Shown piece after piece: positions 11,370 through 24,040 of a DNA stretch of 64,000 bases (position 1 is its first letter; each line of letters begins with the position of its first letter). The stretch is from NCBI RefSeq assembly GCF_014356525.2, contig NC_052506.1:32384299-32448298 (forward strand), in the 5' to 3' direction. Source of the stretch: Nilaparvata lugens. Its lineage: Eukaryota > Arthropoda > Insecta > Hemiptera > Delphacidae. The notes beneath the pieces were generated by a model. It saw nothing but the letters and a program-made list of their open reading frames with translations, was not told where the DNA came from and ran no database searches. Made by a program: the position numbers and the translations under genes.

Positions 11370-12415
11370 GGAAGCATGATGCCTCCTTCATTTCTCGTCG
11401 CCATTGAATATCGGGCAAGAAGTCAGGCGCCCAGACAGACTTATATGGGAAAACATAGACTTTCATTGCGTTATATCTTTCGACATACTTGATGGATTTC
11501 AATATAATTTTTTTTCAACTTTTCGTCATTTCCATTACCATATGATACAATGATTTGTTCGTTGAACATTATTTTTAACTCGACCAAACATCTAATTTAG
11601 TGAACCTACCTCACTACAGATTTTGATCCATTCTATTAGCAAATGAATCTTATTTTTACAATATTACCATGTATTTAGGATATGGAAAATGAAACATTTA
11701 TTATAGATCGCTAATATTACCGTATATTCTATTAGATGGCAAATAATAATAAATTAACCGTTATTACAAAATTTCGTGAAACTGTTTCTCATTTGTTTTG
11801 CAACTTAAGTATAGGTACCTAACTATACTATATACTCCTATATTTAATATAAGATAATAAATAGTTACATATTATAAGAACGGGGAAAATAAAACAATAG
11901 CAATGATGAAGAATTTATAGACAATTTTAGCAAATAATATTCTTATAATACAAATTTAGCATACAATATTTTCGTAGTTCACAAAATATTACAATATAAG
12001 ACAAATTAATGGAATGGAATATGGATACCTATATTGGATCTATGGAAATAAAATATTTATTATAATATTACCGAAACTTATATTTTATTACTTGGCAAAT
12101 AATGATAATGAATCAACCTAAGCACAATATTCCTTGAAACGATCATTTGGCACTAGGCTTAGCCTGCATGAAACATGACCGATGAAAATATAAAAATACT
12201 TATGTATGAAAAGAAATATTTTTATCTGGCGCATGCAGATTCGTGCATCCATAAGCACTGCATGAAACTACCATACTTTGAATATTTTTTATTGCTTCAA
12301 TAAAAAAATATTATCATTTGAAGAAGGCTCTTTTTCTACACAGCGAATACAAATACCCGACTTCTTGCCCGAAATTTCTGGTAGCTACACTAGCGCAGTG
12401 GCATCATAGCGGACT
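11370..12415. repeat. TIR-like pair flanking about 1 kb
   Basis: TATCGGGCAAGAAGTCAGG near 11400 is matched in inverted orientation near 12356 (CCCGACTTCTTGCCCGAAA). Outside it, GCATGATGCC is matched by the inverse GGCATCATAG. The interior contains two degenerate direct copies (11660-11765 and 12010-12125) and no ORF, so this looks like a non-autonomous DNA transposon. Confidence 0.5.
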
Positions 12416-12714
12416 TCGCTCTTCTTAATCTTATTCTCTATATCAATGATATTAACAACCTAATAAAGTTTGAATTGTCAATCTTATGTCATGTAGCAAT
12501 AATTTATTTCCTTACTTCAACCTACAATCGTTCAACCCACCATCATCGTTTGTCAAGTTTTATTTTTGATTTTATTATATAAGTCATTAAAATAAAATGA
12601 TACTGCTGCAATTTGTGATAACTATCTTCAATATTATGGAATGACGCCATTGTTGTCATGTTGTGGAAAATCTACATCTACCATGTCTTCGTGTCGTCTG
12701 CAAATCAGATAGCT

Positions 12715-12850
12715 TTTTGAATGCCGAGGCATACGTGGATCGCGTCCACAAGGACGTACAGTGAATGTTGAGGCATATGTACATACAATTGTTCGCGCGA
12801 ATCTGTACGGACATGTGAACAAGGCTAAAAACGTTCATGACAATTTGATC
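12715..12850. repeat. second CpG-rich patch
   Basis: Words such as GGCATACGTGGATCG, GGACGTACAG and GTACGGACATG resemble the patch at 10340-10570, partly in inverted orientation. Confidence 0.35.
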
Positions 12851-13169
12851 CATGGCCACAGAAAAGAAAGTTCCTTCTACTGTATGCCCTGGCACAACGT
12901 CTCCATCTCTTGAAAACGGAAATTTACCGATCTGATAACAAATCGTCTCTCACTTCTACGATAGGTGTTTTATAATAAATTATTGTAACCACAGAAGAAA
13001 TTCGTTCTACTTTGTGTTGTAGGCCTAACTCAGCTGAAAACTAAAAAAGAGACTCAATAACACGAATACTAAAATATTTTTCAAGTAAATTGTTATTTTC
13101 AATTATTTAATAATAATCTTTTATAATTATTAAGATTGAATATTTTGTAAACCAATAATATTTTTACAC

Positions 13170-13200
13170 TAGTAGTTCTGCGAACAGTAGACCTCGCTCA
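13170..13200. repeat. shared repeat terminus
   Basis: ACTAGTAGTTCTGCGAACAG followed by TAGACCTC. The same 28-base motif, with one substitution, is at 59503-59530. It is probably the edge of a transposon family; the rest of the element is not delimited. Confidence 0.5.
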
Positions 13201-13380
13201 TGAATACAACTTTCAATCTAATGAGAAGGGCCCCTACAATAAGTACAGAATATTGTTAAGATTTAGCCATGTCATCTATTATTTTCTCTATTGAAAGTGC
13301 TAGAGACACTGTTTGAAGGGACACTGGACTTATCAAGGAGGTACCTTTATATCAAATACATACAAATTTTACCTTCTAAA

Positions 13381-13550
13381 TGAAAAAGACCAAGAAATTG
13401 TCAAAAAAACACACATTTATTGATACTTAGAAAGACCGGTTTCGGTTTTTATCAAAGTTTATCAGAGATTGACAATGGTGTAATCACCAAAACCGGTTTT
13501 TCTAAGTATCAATAAATATGTGATTTTTGACAATTTCTTAGTCTTTTTCA
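13381..13550. repeat. 170-bp palindromic MITE with ACCGGTTT core
   Basis: The ends are inverted over about 70 bases: TGAAAAAGACCAAGAAATTG against CAATTTCTTAGTCTTTTTCA, then ATTTATTGATACTTAGAAA against its complement. The centre carries ACCGGTTTCGG / CCAAAACCGGT around a short loop. Confidence 0.8.
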
Positions 13551-13831
13551 TTCAATATGAATAATTACCACAATATCAACTTCTCAACTACACAAAAAAC
13601 AAAATTAACCTTTACACCTTTACATACAATTTTTTTCTACAACTGCAGTATTGGACTCCAATACAATGAAGATTTTTCAAAGATAATTTATCCAATTAAT
13701 TTGATAAATCAATTTTTTGATTATAATAAGATGATTCAATTTAATTATTTTATCTAATCATAGTAATTTATTTTATATTGATATATTATTGGAATAAGAT
13801 AAAGCAATTAGTATCATCTGCAAAAAATATT

Positions 13832-13907
13832 TGGTAGGAACAAGATTTGAACCTGGGCCCCACAGTATGAGAAGCCACAGTCTAACCAACTTGGTCACCA
13901 TGTGCTC
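13832..13907 (-). repeat. tRNA-derived SINE-like head or tRNA pseudogene
   Basis: The minus strand reads an A-box-like TGACCAAGTTGGTTAGACTG and, about 40 nt on, a B-box-like GGTTCAAATCT, spaced as in tRNA genes. The acceptor stem does not pair and the T stem has a mismatch, so it is not a functional tRNA. The 3' flank (TTTTTTGCAGATGAT) resembles that of the copy at 21536-21620, suggesting one SINE family. Confidence 0.5.
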
Positions 13908-14032
13908 ATAACAATATATGCGAAAAAGTATGAACATGAATTGCTGTATCTTCAAAGACACATCTTTTCTGGGTAGAGTTTAGTTTACCGTTTTCTTTTT
14001 TTTTTAATTACAAAAAACCAGAGATCTTATCA

Positions 14033-15091
14033 ATAGTTATTTGTGCAACTAGTGTGCAAAGTGACAGTTTGCAGCACTGAAAGAAACGTTTATGCCCGAG
14101 CCATAGGCGAGGGCGGAATGGCTTCTTGAGTGCAGCAGAGGAGCTTTGTGCAAGTATTTTACATTTAATTTTTCCTACATTCACCATTGAATATGAAAAG
14201 TGGGTAATTATGGGTAAAATGATGGCTGAAATCCATCAAATGTTTGTGTGTGTGATGCTGTTATTAATAACAACCTTAATTCATTTAAAAATTAATAATC
14301 CAATTGAAGTTGAAAATTCTCAGCCAAAGTTACTCTCATTTTCATTCATTCAAGAATCAGAAAAAATACAGATAAAACAAAAAATTCACATTCAAAATAC
14401 ATGCCAGCTGATTGGGGAGCAAGATGGCTGAACTGACAAGCGCGCGACCTAGCGGGAAGAATCGTACCTAAGTTTGTTTCATCCAGCTAAAAACTACAGA
14501 AACAGGATTCGGAAATTTAGACTTTTGCTCAAATTACCGAGAAAAATGCTTAAAGTAAACTAAAAAATATTTATAAAAATAACATAGACAACAGAGAATA
14601 TTTATTGTAGTATTCTTATGTTTTTTTATTCATATGGATATCGAACTGTGATCATTTAACCTCAAAATTCGATTTTTATAATGTATATTTGCTACTTTTC
14701 TCATTGCTTGCAGTTGAAAAAATAATTATCAATAGAAACGAACTATTATTTATTATTAAATGATGAGAATTCGTAAACTTGATGATGATGATTATTTGAT
14801 TATGATTTAGATGAACATTATTCTTGTTTTGGATTTCTAGATTGGGATTTTATCATACATGTAGGATAGCCATTGAAATGATTCTTATCTAAATCTAACC
14901 ACAGTCATTGTTACCAACTTAATTTTTTTTTTCGTGCACTAATCCTCCATAAAACCCACCAACTATTTTGTGTTGCCATGTTGCAAATCTGGAGTGCAGA
15001 AAATTTTTTTCCCGCACTAGAGCAGAAAAGTGATTCTTTGCGTTCTGTAATTAGTGCAGGAATGGCCACTTTTCAAGGTAACTGTAGGAAA
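14033..15091. repeat. interspersed repeat A, copy 1 (about 1.06 kb)
   Basis: Closely similar along its length to 62275-63299. Both begin AATAGTTATTTGTGCAACTA and run to GGCCACTTTTCAAGGTAACT. Both carry a short open frame (SAAEELC...IEYEKWVIM...MFVCVMLLLITT), but it is interrupted differently in each copy, so I do not call it a gene. Indels of up to about 10-20 bp separate the copies. Confidence 0.8.
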
Positions 15092-17376
15092 AAATCATTA
15101 CACATACATTTCTGTGCCTTGTTTCAAAGAACTTGCATACCAAATTTCATCCAAATCGGACAATAACTGCAACTGTGACTGCGGTACAATAGTATATTTG
15201 GCACCTACCCAGGTAGCACAGAAACGTTGAAATAACGTTAGAAACACGTAATACCTTAACGTTGAAAAGACGTTTAAATTCAACGTTGAAAACACGAAAA
15301 AATGTCCGCCATTGCCACATTATTTTCAACGTTGAATAATAGTTGAATAAACATTGTAACAACCATTATTTTCAACTATAAATAGACGTTGGAAGCACGT
15401 CGTGACAACCATTATTTTCAACCATAAATAGACGTTGAAAGCACGTCGTGACAACCATTATTTTCAAATATAAATAGACGTTGAATTAGCCATACTTTTG
15501 AACCGGTACCTTATCAATTACATGGTAATATTTCTAAAATCATTTGAAAAGAGATGAAAATACGGAATCATATTTCCATTTATTTACATATGATTTCATG
15601 TAACAGAAATATTACCCTGCAATGCGGTACATTGGTAAGTTGACATTAAAAACACACAATAAAAACCATATTCATCTCTTTTCTGTATAGGGCTACTTTT
15701 TGTAGAAATAGAAAGAAAAATAAAAATCTCAGTATCCTTTTTGAATTATTTAATCACTATTATTAATCATTACCGTATTTAAATGATTCAAAAAGGATAC
15801 TGAGATTTTTATTTTTCTTTCTATTTCCATATTACTTCAATTTTGATCCACAAAAATAGTACCTATGATGAAAGGTTGTTTAAAAAACTGAGATGGTTAC
15901 AATCAAATTACCATGGTAATTTAATATACTCTGCCAAGCTCAGAAACATTTTATGTCTGTAAGAAACATAAATTAAAACTATTATTCCAAGAATTCAGCA
16001 GTTATTTAAAAATCTTGAATTTTTAGTATGATAATTTTATCTGTGGTGAGCAAAAATAGCTCAATTCTTTCTAGCAAATGATATAGATCATCTAAATTTT
16101 TACTTGACATTTATGTCAGGTTTAAACTATGCCAATTGGCAAAACAATAATAATTGCCAATTAGTTTTTATTTAGCTATGCCTAGATGATGGTTCTAAAA
16201 TTAGAAGATTCAATTGATACTTTACACCAGCTGTAAATTTCAGAAGACAATATTATTGTCTTGTCAATTGGCATTGTATAAACCCGCCTACATTTTAGTT
16301 TTCAGGTATGATGATAGTTTGTGATTTATGCAATAGACAAACAAATATTTTATTACAGTGTTTCAATAGAAAGGGACTTTCAAAATAACTTTCCTCTTTC
16401 ATTTCATAATACTTTTTAATTACCGACGAAATTAGATTGTTTTTTTCTCCACTGAAAATACTCTGACTGTCGCATATTTTAGCCAATCCTTAATAGCGTC
16501 TTCAATTTGGGTCTCAATGCCTACAGTCGACCCACAAGATTTTTTGATAGAATCTGAAACATAAGGTAATATAAATTTTAATAGGAAATTCTATAATATG
16601 AAGGCAGATGAAATTTTGCCACCACATAGGAGTTATTATTTGATACAGATGTTGCATGGTTGAAAGGGAATTGCTCTTAACAACAAGTACAGAAATGTTT
16701 CTCAAGTGCACATCTAATAATGTTATACATTTGATATTTTTTTATACACATTGATATTTTGAATCACAAGGCGAGATGATGACTGTTTTTTAGATAAAAA
16801 TAGTCCATTACTATACAATAGTCAGACGAGAAAGTCACGCCAGCTGTTCGTTCAAACATTCAAAAGAACTAAGAATAAAGTAAGAATATTGGGTTTCCAA
16901 ATTTTGTAGCATAGACGAATTTTAACTTGAAATACTCCTCTTTCATTAGGCCTATAGAAGTAAACAAATAAGGCTCTATATAAAAACGGTAGAAAATTAT
17001 TTTTTAGATTTATGAGTAAAATTTAATAGTTACTGTAGGTACATACTTAGTTTTATGAAAAAAAAAGTTGTATCCCGATATTTCAACCATTTTTTATTGG
17101 CCTACTAAATTTTGTAAACCTAGACCAAAAGTTTAAAATCACAATGAAATTAATCAAAAATATCCTTGACATATATGGGTTGTAAACATGCATAAATTAT
17201 TTGAAAATTCAATTTTAAAATGAACAAGTTTAAGCTAAATTTCGTCACCATGGAATGACAATATTTGGAAAATGTTAATATTTATGAGCTGAACTCCGGA
17301 CACCCGTTTTCAATTTCTTGGATCACCGAGTTAATTACTGAACTTGTTGAAAGCAATCACTTTGATGTTAAGTGAA

Positions 17377-17498
17377 AATATATATATTATATATATTATA
17401 TATATTATATATATTATATATATATATATATTATATATATTATATATATTATATATATATATATATATTATATATATTATATATATTATATTATATAC
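17377..17498. repeat. AT microsatellite
   Basis: About 120 bp of (TATATATTA)n and (TA)n. Predicted Ile/Tyr-rich peptides here are artefacts of the repeat. Confidence 0.95.
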
Positions 17499-17499
17499 T

Positions 17500-19893
17500 T
17501 ATACTAGCAAGAACCCGTGCTTTGCAAGGATCTATTTTAAAACTCGACAAAATGAAAACTTGACGTAATGAAATTTTGAAGAATTGAGAATAGGCCTATA
17601 ACCATCCTTGGTTAATTAAGAATCTATAAGCAAAATTTCAAGTTAATTAGTCCAGTAGTTCAGACGTGATGATGCGTCAAACATAATTTTCCTATCCCGT
17701 ACGTGCATAAGCCGGCTCTTTACTTTTTATAATTATTATAGATATAGTTAACGACTGCAAGATATAGGACTGTGGAACAGAATAGTGGTGAAACTATGAT
17801 AGCGCCAGAAGTGTCTCAAACACAATAGTAGGTACTACATGAACTTTTTGAAAGTGATTTGAAAAAATGTTAAAACAACAGAACTGAATCCTTATCATTC
17901 TACCTTCATTTAGAGAGGCTTTTGTTTGAGCCGAATGGAAATCTATTTATAAAAAATGAATGTCTGTTTGTGTGTTTGTTTGTTCCCTGTAGACTTGAAA
18001 ACTTCTTGACATAACGGCATGAAACTTTGGGAATATGTTGTGTGAATATTGGGGGATGGTTTCTGAACAGAAATTTTAATAGGGGGGCTAATAATAATTA
18101 TTTATTAATTCATTTTACAGACATATGATTACAATTCGCCGTGCAGTTCGCTCCACAATATTTTTGCTATCCATCATAAGTGGAAAACATGCGAACATGA
18201 ATACAGAAGTATCGGCAATTTTTTATTTGATTAAATTCATGTTTTGAAGAATTCATTGTTACGATTGATAAATTGATAGGAGCTTATAAATATTTTCTAA
18301 TTCAAATGAAATAACTTCTGAAAAAAATAATGATTGGATAAATACCAATATTGAATTATTGTTGACCAAGAACTCAGTACATAGATAATTCATTCAACTA
18401 ATTCTGTATTGATAAAATTATAATCATTTCCTCTATTGATAATCAATTTCATCAACTAACTGGAAAAAGTTCTTCAATTTCCATGAATTTATCAATAGAA
18501 TTATATAAATCTAAAGTGTAGGTCATATCTAAATTCACAAAGAGTTCGATTCTTGTTGGCAAGATAGATGTTATTGAATGCAGAAATCATTGTTATTTTA
18601 CTAAAAGATAGGATACAATTTCTCTTTCAGGGGGAGTTTTGACAATCCACAAAACTAATTTTTCATTTGAAGAAATAATATCAAAAAGGTGCAAATATAG
18701 GACCTTACTTTTTTGTTCAGTTTGCCAAAATACACCCCTCATTTTAATATTAAAATTTTAGACTGACTGTACAGTGAGTCAATCATTCTATCAAGGCTTG
18801 AATAATTTTGAAATTTTAATTAAATAAAAATGGTAGAGAATATTATCATGTATATATCAACACCTTTATTTTAAGACATATTAACTGCATGCGTTTTCAT
18901 ATTGCCGATACAGCATTGATAAAACTGTAGACGTTTATTTAGCAGTCTCAAAAAACTGTTCTAGCTGAGAAATTAATAATACCTACATGCCACGTGTAGG
19001 CTTATACATTGCATCAGGAAAAAGAAGTTCAAAACTATGGTTTTCCTGAACATATGTTTTTGAGATAATTTCTTTGATGCAGCTGTTTCACATTCACCAT
19101 TATAAATTATACAGAGTTTGTGAAAATAAAAATATTAATTGATTACCAAAACAATACTATTATTATATTAATGATAATAATTAATTATTAAAACAATACT
19201 TTTATTATATCAATAGTAATAAAATTATTAAACATATTCATCAATTATCAGAACAATATTATTGAGGTTGAGTGGAATCAGGTAGAAAGCAATAATAGAA
19301 CAGATGTTCTTTTTTGAATTTCTATCATTGTTATTTCCAATGATTACAATATATGTTAGAATATCACATGTCAATAAATAAATTATCTCATTTCCATATG
19401 GCACTCACCTTACCATGTTCATAACCTTACTTAATAGGATCCTTTTTCATCCTTTGAAACCCTTAGAGGCAAAATGTCTTAAAATCCGTTCTTAGTGCGT
19501 GTCTAGTATGTTTGAAGAATATTTGTGCAAAGTTTCAAGTCTGTAGGACAATTAGTTTGAGCTGTAGTGTGATTTTACATCAAAATTTTCGAAAAATGCC
19601 CTCTCCTGGAACCCCCTGTGCTCCTGATTGAGATTTTTCTGCATAGATCTAATTTTTTTTCGTAGTTGAGCGAAAAAGTTCCTCATGACTTTTCTGTGCA
19701 ATGAGCGGTTAAAAAGTACAAAATTTTTGGGGGGCCCCAGCTCCCTCAGGGGGGCAAATTTCTGAAAATCCTTCCTTAGTGGATGTTTTCAGGCTACCAT
19801 AAACAATCGTGCAAAATTTCAAGTTTTTAGGCTCAGTAGTTTGGGCTGTGGTGTGATTTCAGTCTGTCTGGGCTTAGCCTTTTATAAGTATAG
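17500..19893. repeat. interspersed repeats with AAGTATAGAGAT-type tails
   Basis: 17500-17760 starts ACTAGCAAGAACCCGTGCTT and ends CTTTTTATAATTATTATAGA. 17940-19893 contains GGCATGAAACTTTGGGAATA near its start and ends CTTTTATAAGTATAGAGAT. Inside the second, two divergent direct copies (19526-19580 and 19804-19862) share GTGCAAA.TTTCAAGT...TTTG.GCTGT.GTGTGATTT. This resembles widespread non-coding insect repeats; the class is not determined. Confidence 0.5.
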
Positions 19894-20589
19894 AGATTAT
19901 ATTAAGTTCAGTGTTATTATATTAAGTTCAATTGAATTTCTCAACACAAGCAGTCCTGTGACAAAAACAATACATAGATAGCATAATGAAAATATTTGTG
20001 CAGGAATCAAAGTAATAGTAATTTATTTGGAAGTTAAGTAGTAGGCTACATGTACAATACTTAAAACCAAGCTTATTGTATTATATTAATTTTGAATAAT
20101 TATATTAAATTAGAGCCCTCTAATTTAAAACATAAATAACTTACCTAACCCTAACCTCAAATTTAAACATAATTATGTTCAACACACAATATTTGTTTTG
20201 AAGTTTAGACAATAAATCACCAAACAATCTCATCTTTCAAATAAAAATAATAAATTAAATAAACTTACCAAGTCAAAGTGGAATGGGTAGACACTTCTAA
20301 AAGAGTTCACAGCTTTCATCAACATGATGAGAATTCAAACATGAAATGGCGTTGATCAGTCGATCGTTGTTGATGAGAGTTGCTAGATCCGTTTTTGTGT
20401 AAGGACTACTGTAGCGCTGTGAGTGGTGGAATTGGAAGCTCGTTTTCAACGTGTTTTCAATGATAGAGCAACCGTTGAAAACAATGTTGCATTTAAAACG
20501 TTGAAAAATTCAACCGCTAACGGTTATTCAACCTCAACAACCAAATTTCAATGTTGGAAACACGTAGGTGTGCTACCTGGGTAGGGTCG

Positions 20590-20690
20590 AAAATGTACGT
20601 TTTCCGGCTCGAGATAGCGGTTTTCAAGTTCGAGACGAAGTCGAGAACTTGAAGCATTTGAGAGCCGGAAAAACATTTTTGCCCGTGTTG
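20590..20690. repeat. imperfect hairpin
   Basis: ACGTTTTCCGGCTC (from 20597) is inverted at GAGCCGGAAAAACAT (near 20661), with an inner match AAGTTC / GAACTT. It lies just outside the right end of the 5.4-kb element and may belong to the host repeat that element inserted into. Confidence 0.5.
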
Positions 20691-21164
20691 CGAACGCTAT
20701 TTTTTGCCACACCAAAAAAAAAAAAATAATGTTAAGTTGGCAATTTTGAAAGCAAAATTAAGGTTATGCAACTATAAATTATACAATGTTAATGAGGTTA
20801 TGATAGTATCATCGTATTCTATTGTTCGGTATCAAAACTACAAAATAATTCATATCAAGTTATAGAAATGATCATTAATTGATAGTTTAAATACCTATTT
20901 AATTATACAAGATACATAAATACATATTAAATTATAAAAAATAAGCATTATTGATAGTTAATTCTTTGTTTTTCACATAAAATAAATTATACAATCATTA
21001 TACTTTTCATACAACAAATCTCTATTATTTTATTCTTTATTATTTAAATAGAAGTCGAATGTGCAGTTATGATTGTTTGAGAACATGAATCCTCTAGCAG
21101 ATTCTACTACTTTTTTCTGAGAGGTCAAATGTACATTCAAATTGCTTGTATTTACAGTCTATTC

Positions 21165-21226
21165 TGATTGGTTCTCATGTCATTTAATCTCAAATATTTA
21201 ACAGACTTTTGTGCAACCTGGCCTTA
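21165..21226. repeat. relic of the GTTGCACAAAAGCC MITE family
   Basis: GATTGGTTCTCATG...TTTAATCTC...TTTTGTGCAACCTGGCC is a degenerate half of the MITE at 48606-48768. Confidence 0.5.
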
Positions 21227-21535
21227 TAATACCATATTATAAATAATACTTCCAAAATAAATAATAATTCATCCATTTATCGGATGAAATCCATTTACCA
21301 GATAAAAGTGCTTTGCGCCCAGTGCAATATCTCATGGATAAATGGATGAATAGAATTTTCATTACTATTTTGAAATAATGTGATGAAAAAAATAATATAA
21401 TTGCATGTTTCACAGTTTTGTCTCAAATTACTCAAAATATATCTAAAAAATTGATTGAAATTTTAAAAAAAAGTAAGTACGGTAACTAATATAAAAAATA
21501 GCTAATAAAAGTGGAAATTCATCTACAAAAAAATG

Positions 21536-21620
21536 TCATTGACCGAGATTCGAACCTTGATCATGTTAATCACCGAATTATGAGTACTGATGTATTACGC
21601 CTTTATGCTCTTGGCCATCA
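21536..21620 (-). repeat. tRNA-Ser/Leu-like SINE head or tRNA pseudogene
   Basis: The minus strand reads TGGCCAAGAGCATAAAGGCG (A-box-like) and GGTTCGAATCTCGGTC (a near-consensus B box). The spacing fits a tRNA with a long variable arm. A T run follows immediately (ATTTTTTTGTAGATGA), resembling the flank of the copy at 13832-13907. Stem pairing is poor, so it is not a functional tRNA. Confidence 0.5.
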
Positions 21621-22397
21621 CACATTGTTGAACACAGGGGCCAGGTAACATATCTAGGCTACTACTATAATATAGTGTATAGCGGCAAATTTGAAGCCGG
21701 TTTACCGGCATTTTCACAACAAAATATTGCTCTGAAAATAGTTAAATCATAGAGAAAACATTTGAAGATTCAATCTTGAGTGGGCCTAATGTTTTCTCTA
21801 TATGGTTTAATATTGAAGAATTATATTATCTAACAGTTTTAATAATGAATTTCAGAAAAATTACTGGGAATTTTCAGTCAAGGATGAGTTTCACCAGTAG
21901 GCTTACCTTAAACTTCAGAACTCTGCTGTATTTTCTTATTATTATTGTTGATTGTATTGCATTAAGAAGTGGAATTCGATAATAAAAAGAAACAATAATT
22001 GTTAATATTATTATTAATTTTAAATATTGATACAATTATTGTACTTTGATTTCAAATTCGATTCTTCACTTTTAAATACTAGCGATACACACCTTTCTGA
22101 CAATGGACAATGCAGCCAACATTATATATGTTGAGGCTATTTATAAATATTAAATTATGAAACAGTAATTTATGAAATATTATAGACATAATACCGCGAT
22201 TCACGATACATAATTATATAGATTATTACAGTCGTTATGAGATTATCTCTCTATGATTTGTGAGATCGGACACAATCAGCTGTTATTCAAGGTCATTTTA
22301 CAGCCCTAGGGCCGTAAAGTTTTACCGGCCTGGTCGGAAAACAATCACTTTCGGCCTCCATATGACGCACGTAAACCAGCTCATTACATCCAAGTGT

Positions 22398-22600
22398 GGC
22401 GAAAACAAACAAACAGACAAAAGCCGATTGAGTCGAAACTAAGACCTCAGCTTCGCTTCCATCAATTATTAAAAAACAATCAGACAACGCTTCCGCGGAG
22501 CTATAGTGAGGTCCAGGTTATAATGACAGTGAAGAAAGATAGGAGAAAAACAGTGCCAATTCTCTCCATTTTGCCACTGACTGTACACAGCTATTACTCA
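22398..22600. repeat. transposon ends: LINE-like tail and partial TAGTGAGGTCCA MITE
   Basis: ACAGACAAAAGCCGATTGAG and AGACCTCA resemble 63352-63405. CTATAGTGAGGTCCAGGT at 22500 matches the left end of the MITE at 45323-45710, and TAGGAGAAAAACAGTGCCAA resembles its interior. Confidence 0.45.
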
Positions 22601-23814
22601 ATTCATCCCATTAAATATAATCCAATAATAATTATCATTTCCTTGATTAAATAATCAATTTAATGTCAAATTAATCAAGAAAATATATTTTTTCATAATT
22701 TGATTCAAAAATTGGCTTCCATAACTGAGATCAGATTTCTATTTTTATACAAACCTGAAATGGCGGCTAATTTAAAAAGCTGTGATACACCGATCTGAAT
22801 TTCAAAACAACAGAAATTGAGTTATTTGGTAGGTATTCTATTCCAATTCCTTTTTAAAATAATAGAAAAACGGAAATCCTATTTTAAAATAAGTAATTTC
22901 AATGGATTAATTCTAACTCTAACTTTTCAATATTATTTATACCGGTATGAGTAGGTCTAACCTATACGGGTAAACTAACTGAAGCATGGAGTCTAGGATG
23001 GTCAGTTATCAACTTTTAAAATGTCATTTCAGGTATTTTAATTTGTGTTTCTGATACAGTAATGTTTAGAAATTATTTCATCGTTTTAAAAATACATTTT
23101 GAATCAATTATACGACTTGTGTACTCAAGCATTTTGATAGAATGAAGAAAATAAATGGTGGCTGAGAATTTTTTGTTCAGTTTTGTACAGTCCATCAGAG
23201 TAAATCCTGTCTGTATGTCGTTGTGGCGAGATATCGGTGTGAAAACGGCTATGGCTGTTCGGGTTGGTGTATCAAAAATACTAACATCAAAAACTAATCT
23301 CCTTCAAGACATACTGGCATCAGGACAGGCCAAGTTCAAAGCAGAGAAAGTTCAATAGACAATACTATGTTATTTTAGTGATTAATTGCATGCGCTATTG
23401 CACGCAATCAATAGTTCATTTATTTTTTCATTCATTCACAATGGAGACAACGGGTTTCCCCAAATAGTATGTCTATAAAAATATTGTACAGATAGAAATG
23501 AAAAAAGAAAAATAATACGAACTTATGCAATAATAAATAATACAAACAACAATAATACCACCTAATTCAAAAATGAAAAATACAAAGATTTCAAATACTT
23601 ATGAAAAGAGTAAAAATAAAACAAATTGGGAATTCAAAATTCATAGAAATTAAAGAATATAATAACAAATAATAAACAAAAATTTTATCAATAGAATAAA
23701 TAACATTTATAACTGAACGACGTCCCAAACCATAATAGTCCAGTCAACATAGACATAAAAAAGGGGGTGTGCTTTCAATTTATATTGTAGTTCTGATTTT
23801 CTAATATATTATTT
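22601..23814. other. intergenic, no gene seen
   Basis: AT-rich unique-looking sequence. A 67-residue open frame at 23155-23358 (MVAENFLFSFVQSIRVNPV...) shows no recognisable domain or splice context, so I do not call it a gene. Confidence 0.5.
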
Positions 23815-24040
23815 GGGTACATAAGAGAAGTCCAGAACCAATTTCTTCATGCAAAGTTTCCTTGTGCTAGATACATAATGGCCCAAAAACCTCGTATTTT
23901 CGGCTCATTTTCCAGTTTTCAGCTATTTCTGCCAAATCTCGTAATCGGACAGGAAAATTTGCTCTCGCCTTTTTTCTAGAATATGAAATTCTGAATAAAA
24001 TGAGATCATTCGGAACTCTCTATCTCCAATGAGTACTGAT
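23815..24040 (+). repeat. repeat family B, 5' part
   Basis: Shares ATTTTCGG..., GATCATTCGGAACTCTCTAT and CTCCAATGAGTACTGA with the copies at 38118-38510, 39988-40290 (inverted) and 60645-60930. Only the left half is present. From 24060 to about 24460 there follow AT-rich pseudo-repeats of the form CATTTATTA.TGAATA. Confidence 0.55.

Larger units (their letters stand above)
15208..20581. mobile_element. 5.4-kb TIR element with ACGTT-rich subterminal repeats, no ORF
   Basis: The left end CCCAGGTAGCACAGAAACG and the right end GTGCTACCTGGG are inverted, each flanked by TA (15206-15207, 20582-20583). This is consistent with a TA target duplication. Both subterminal regions repeat CGTTGAAAACA-like words (15225-15490 and 20445-20560). 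The left one includes three 45-50 bp tandem units ending ATAAATAGACGTTG. The interior has no transposase-like frame and is occupied by other repeats (an AT microsatellite at 17377-17498 and repeat tails at 17500-17760 and 17940-19893). It is probably a non-autonomous or gutted DNA transposon; I cannot assign the superfamily. Confidence 0.65.

Noticed and set aside
13832..13907. Functional tRNA gene
   Set aside because: Acceptor stem does not pair and the T stem is imperfect, despite good A- and B-box-like sequences.
14126..14431. 101-codon frame conserved between repeat A copies (also 62270-62581)
   Set aside because: Sequence similarity is equally high outside the frame and the two copies frameshift at different places, so conservation reflects repeat copying.
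17344..17568. Ile/Tyr-rich open frames
   Set aside because: Produced by the AT microsatellite.
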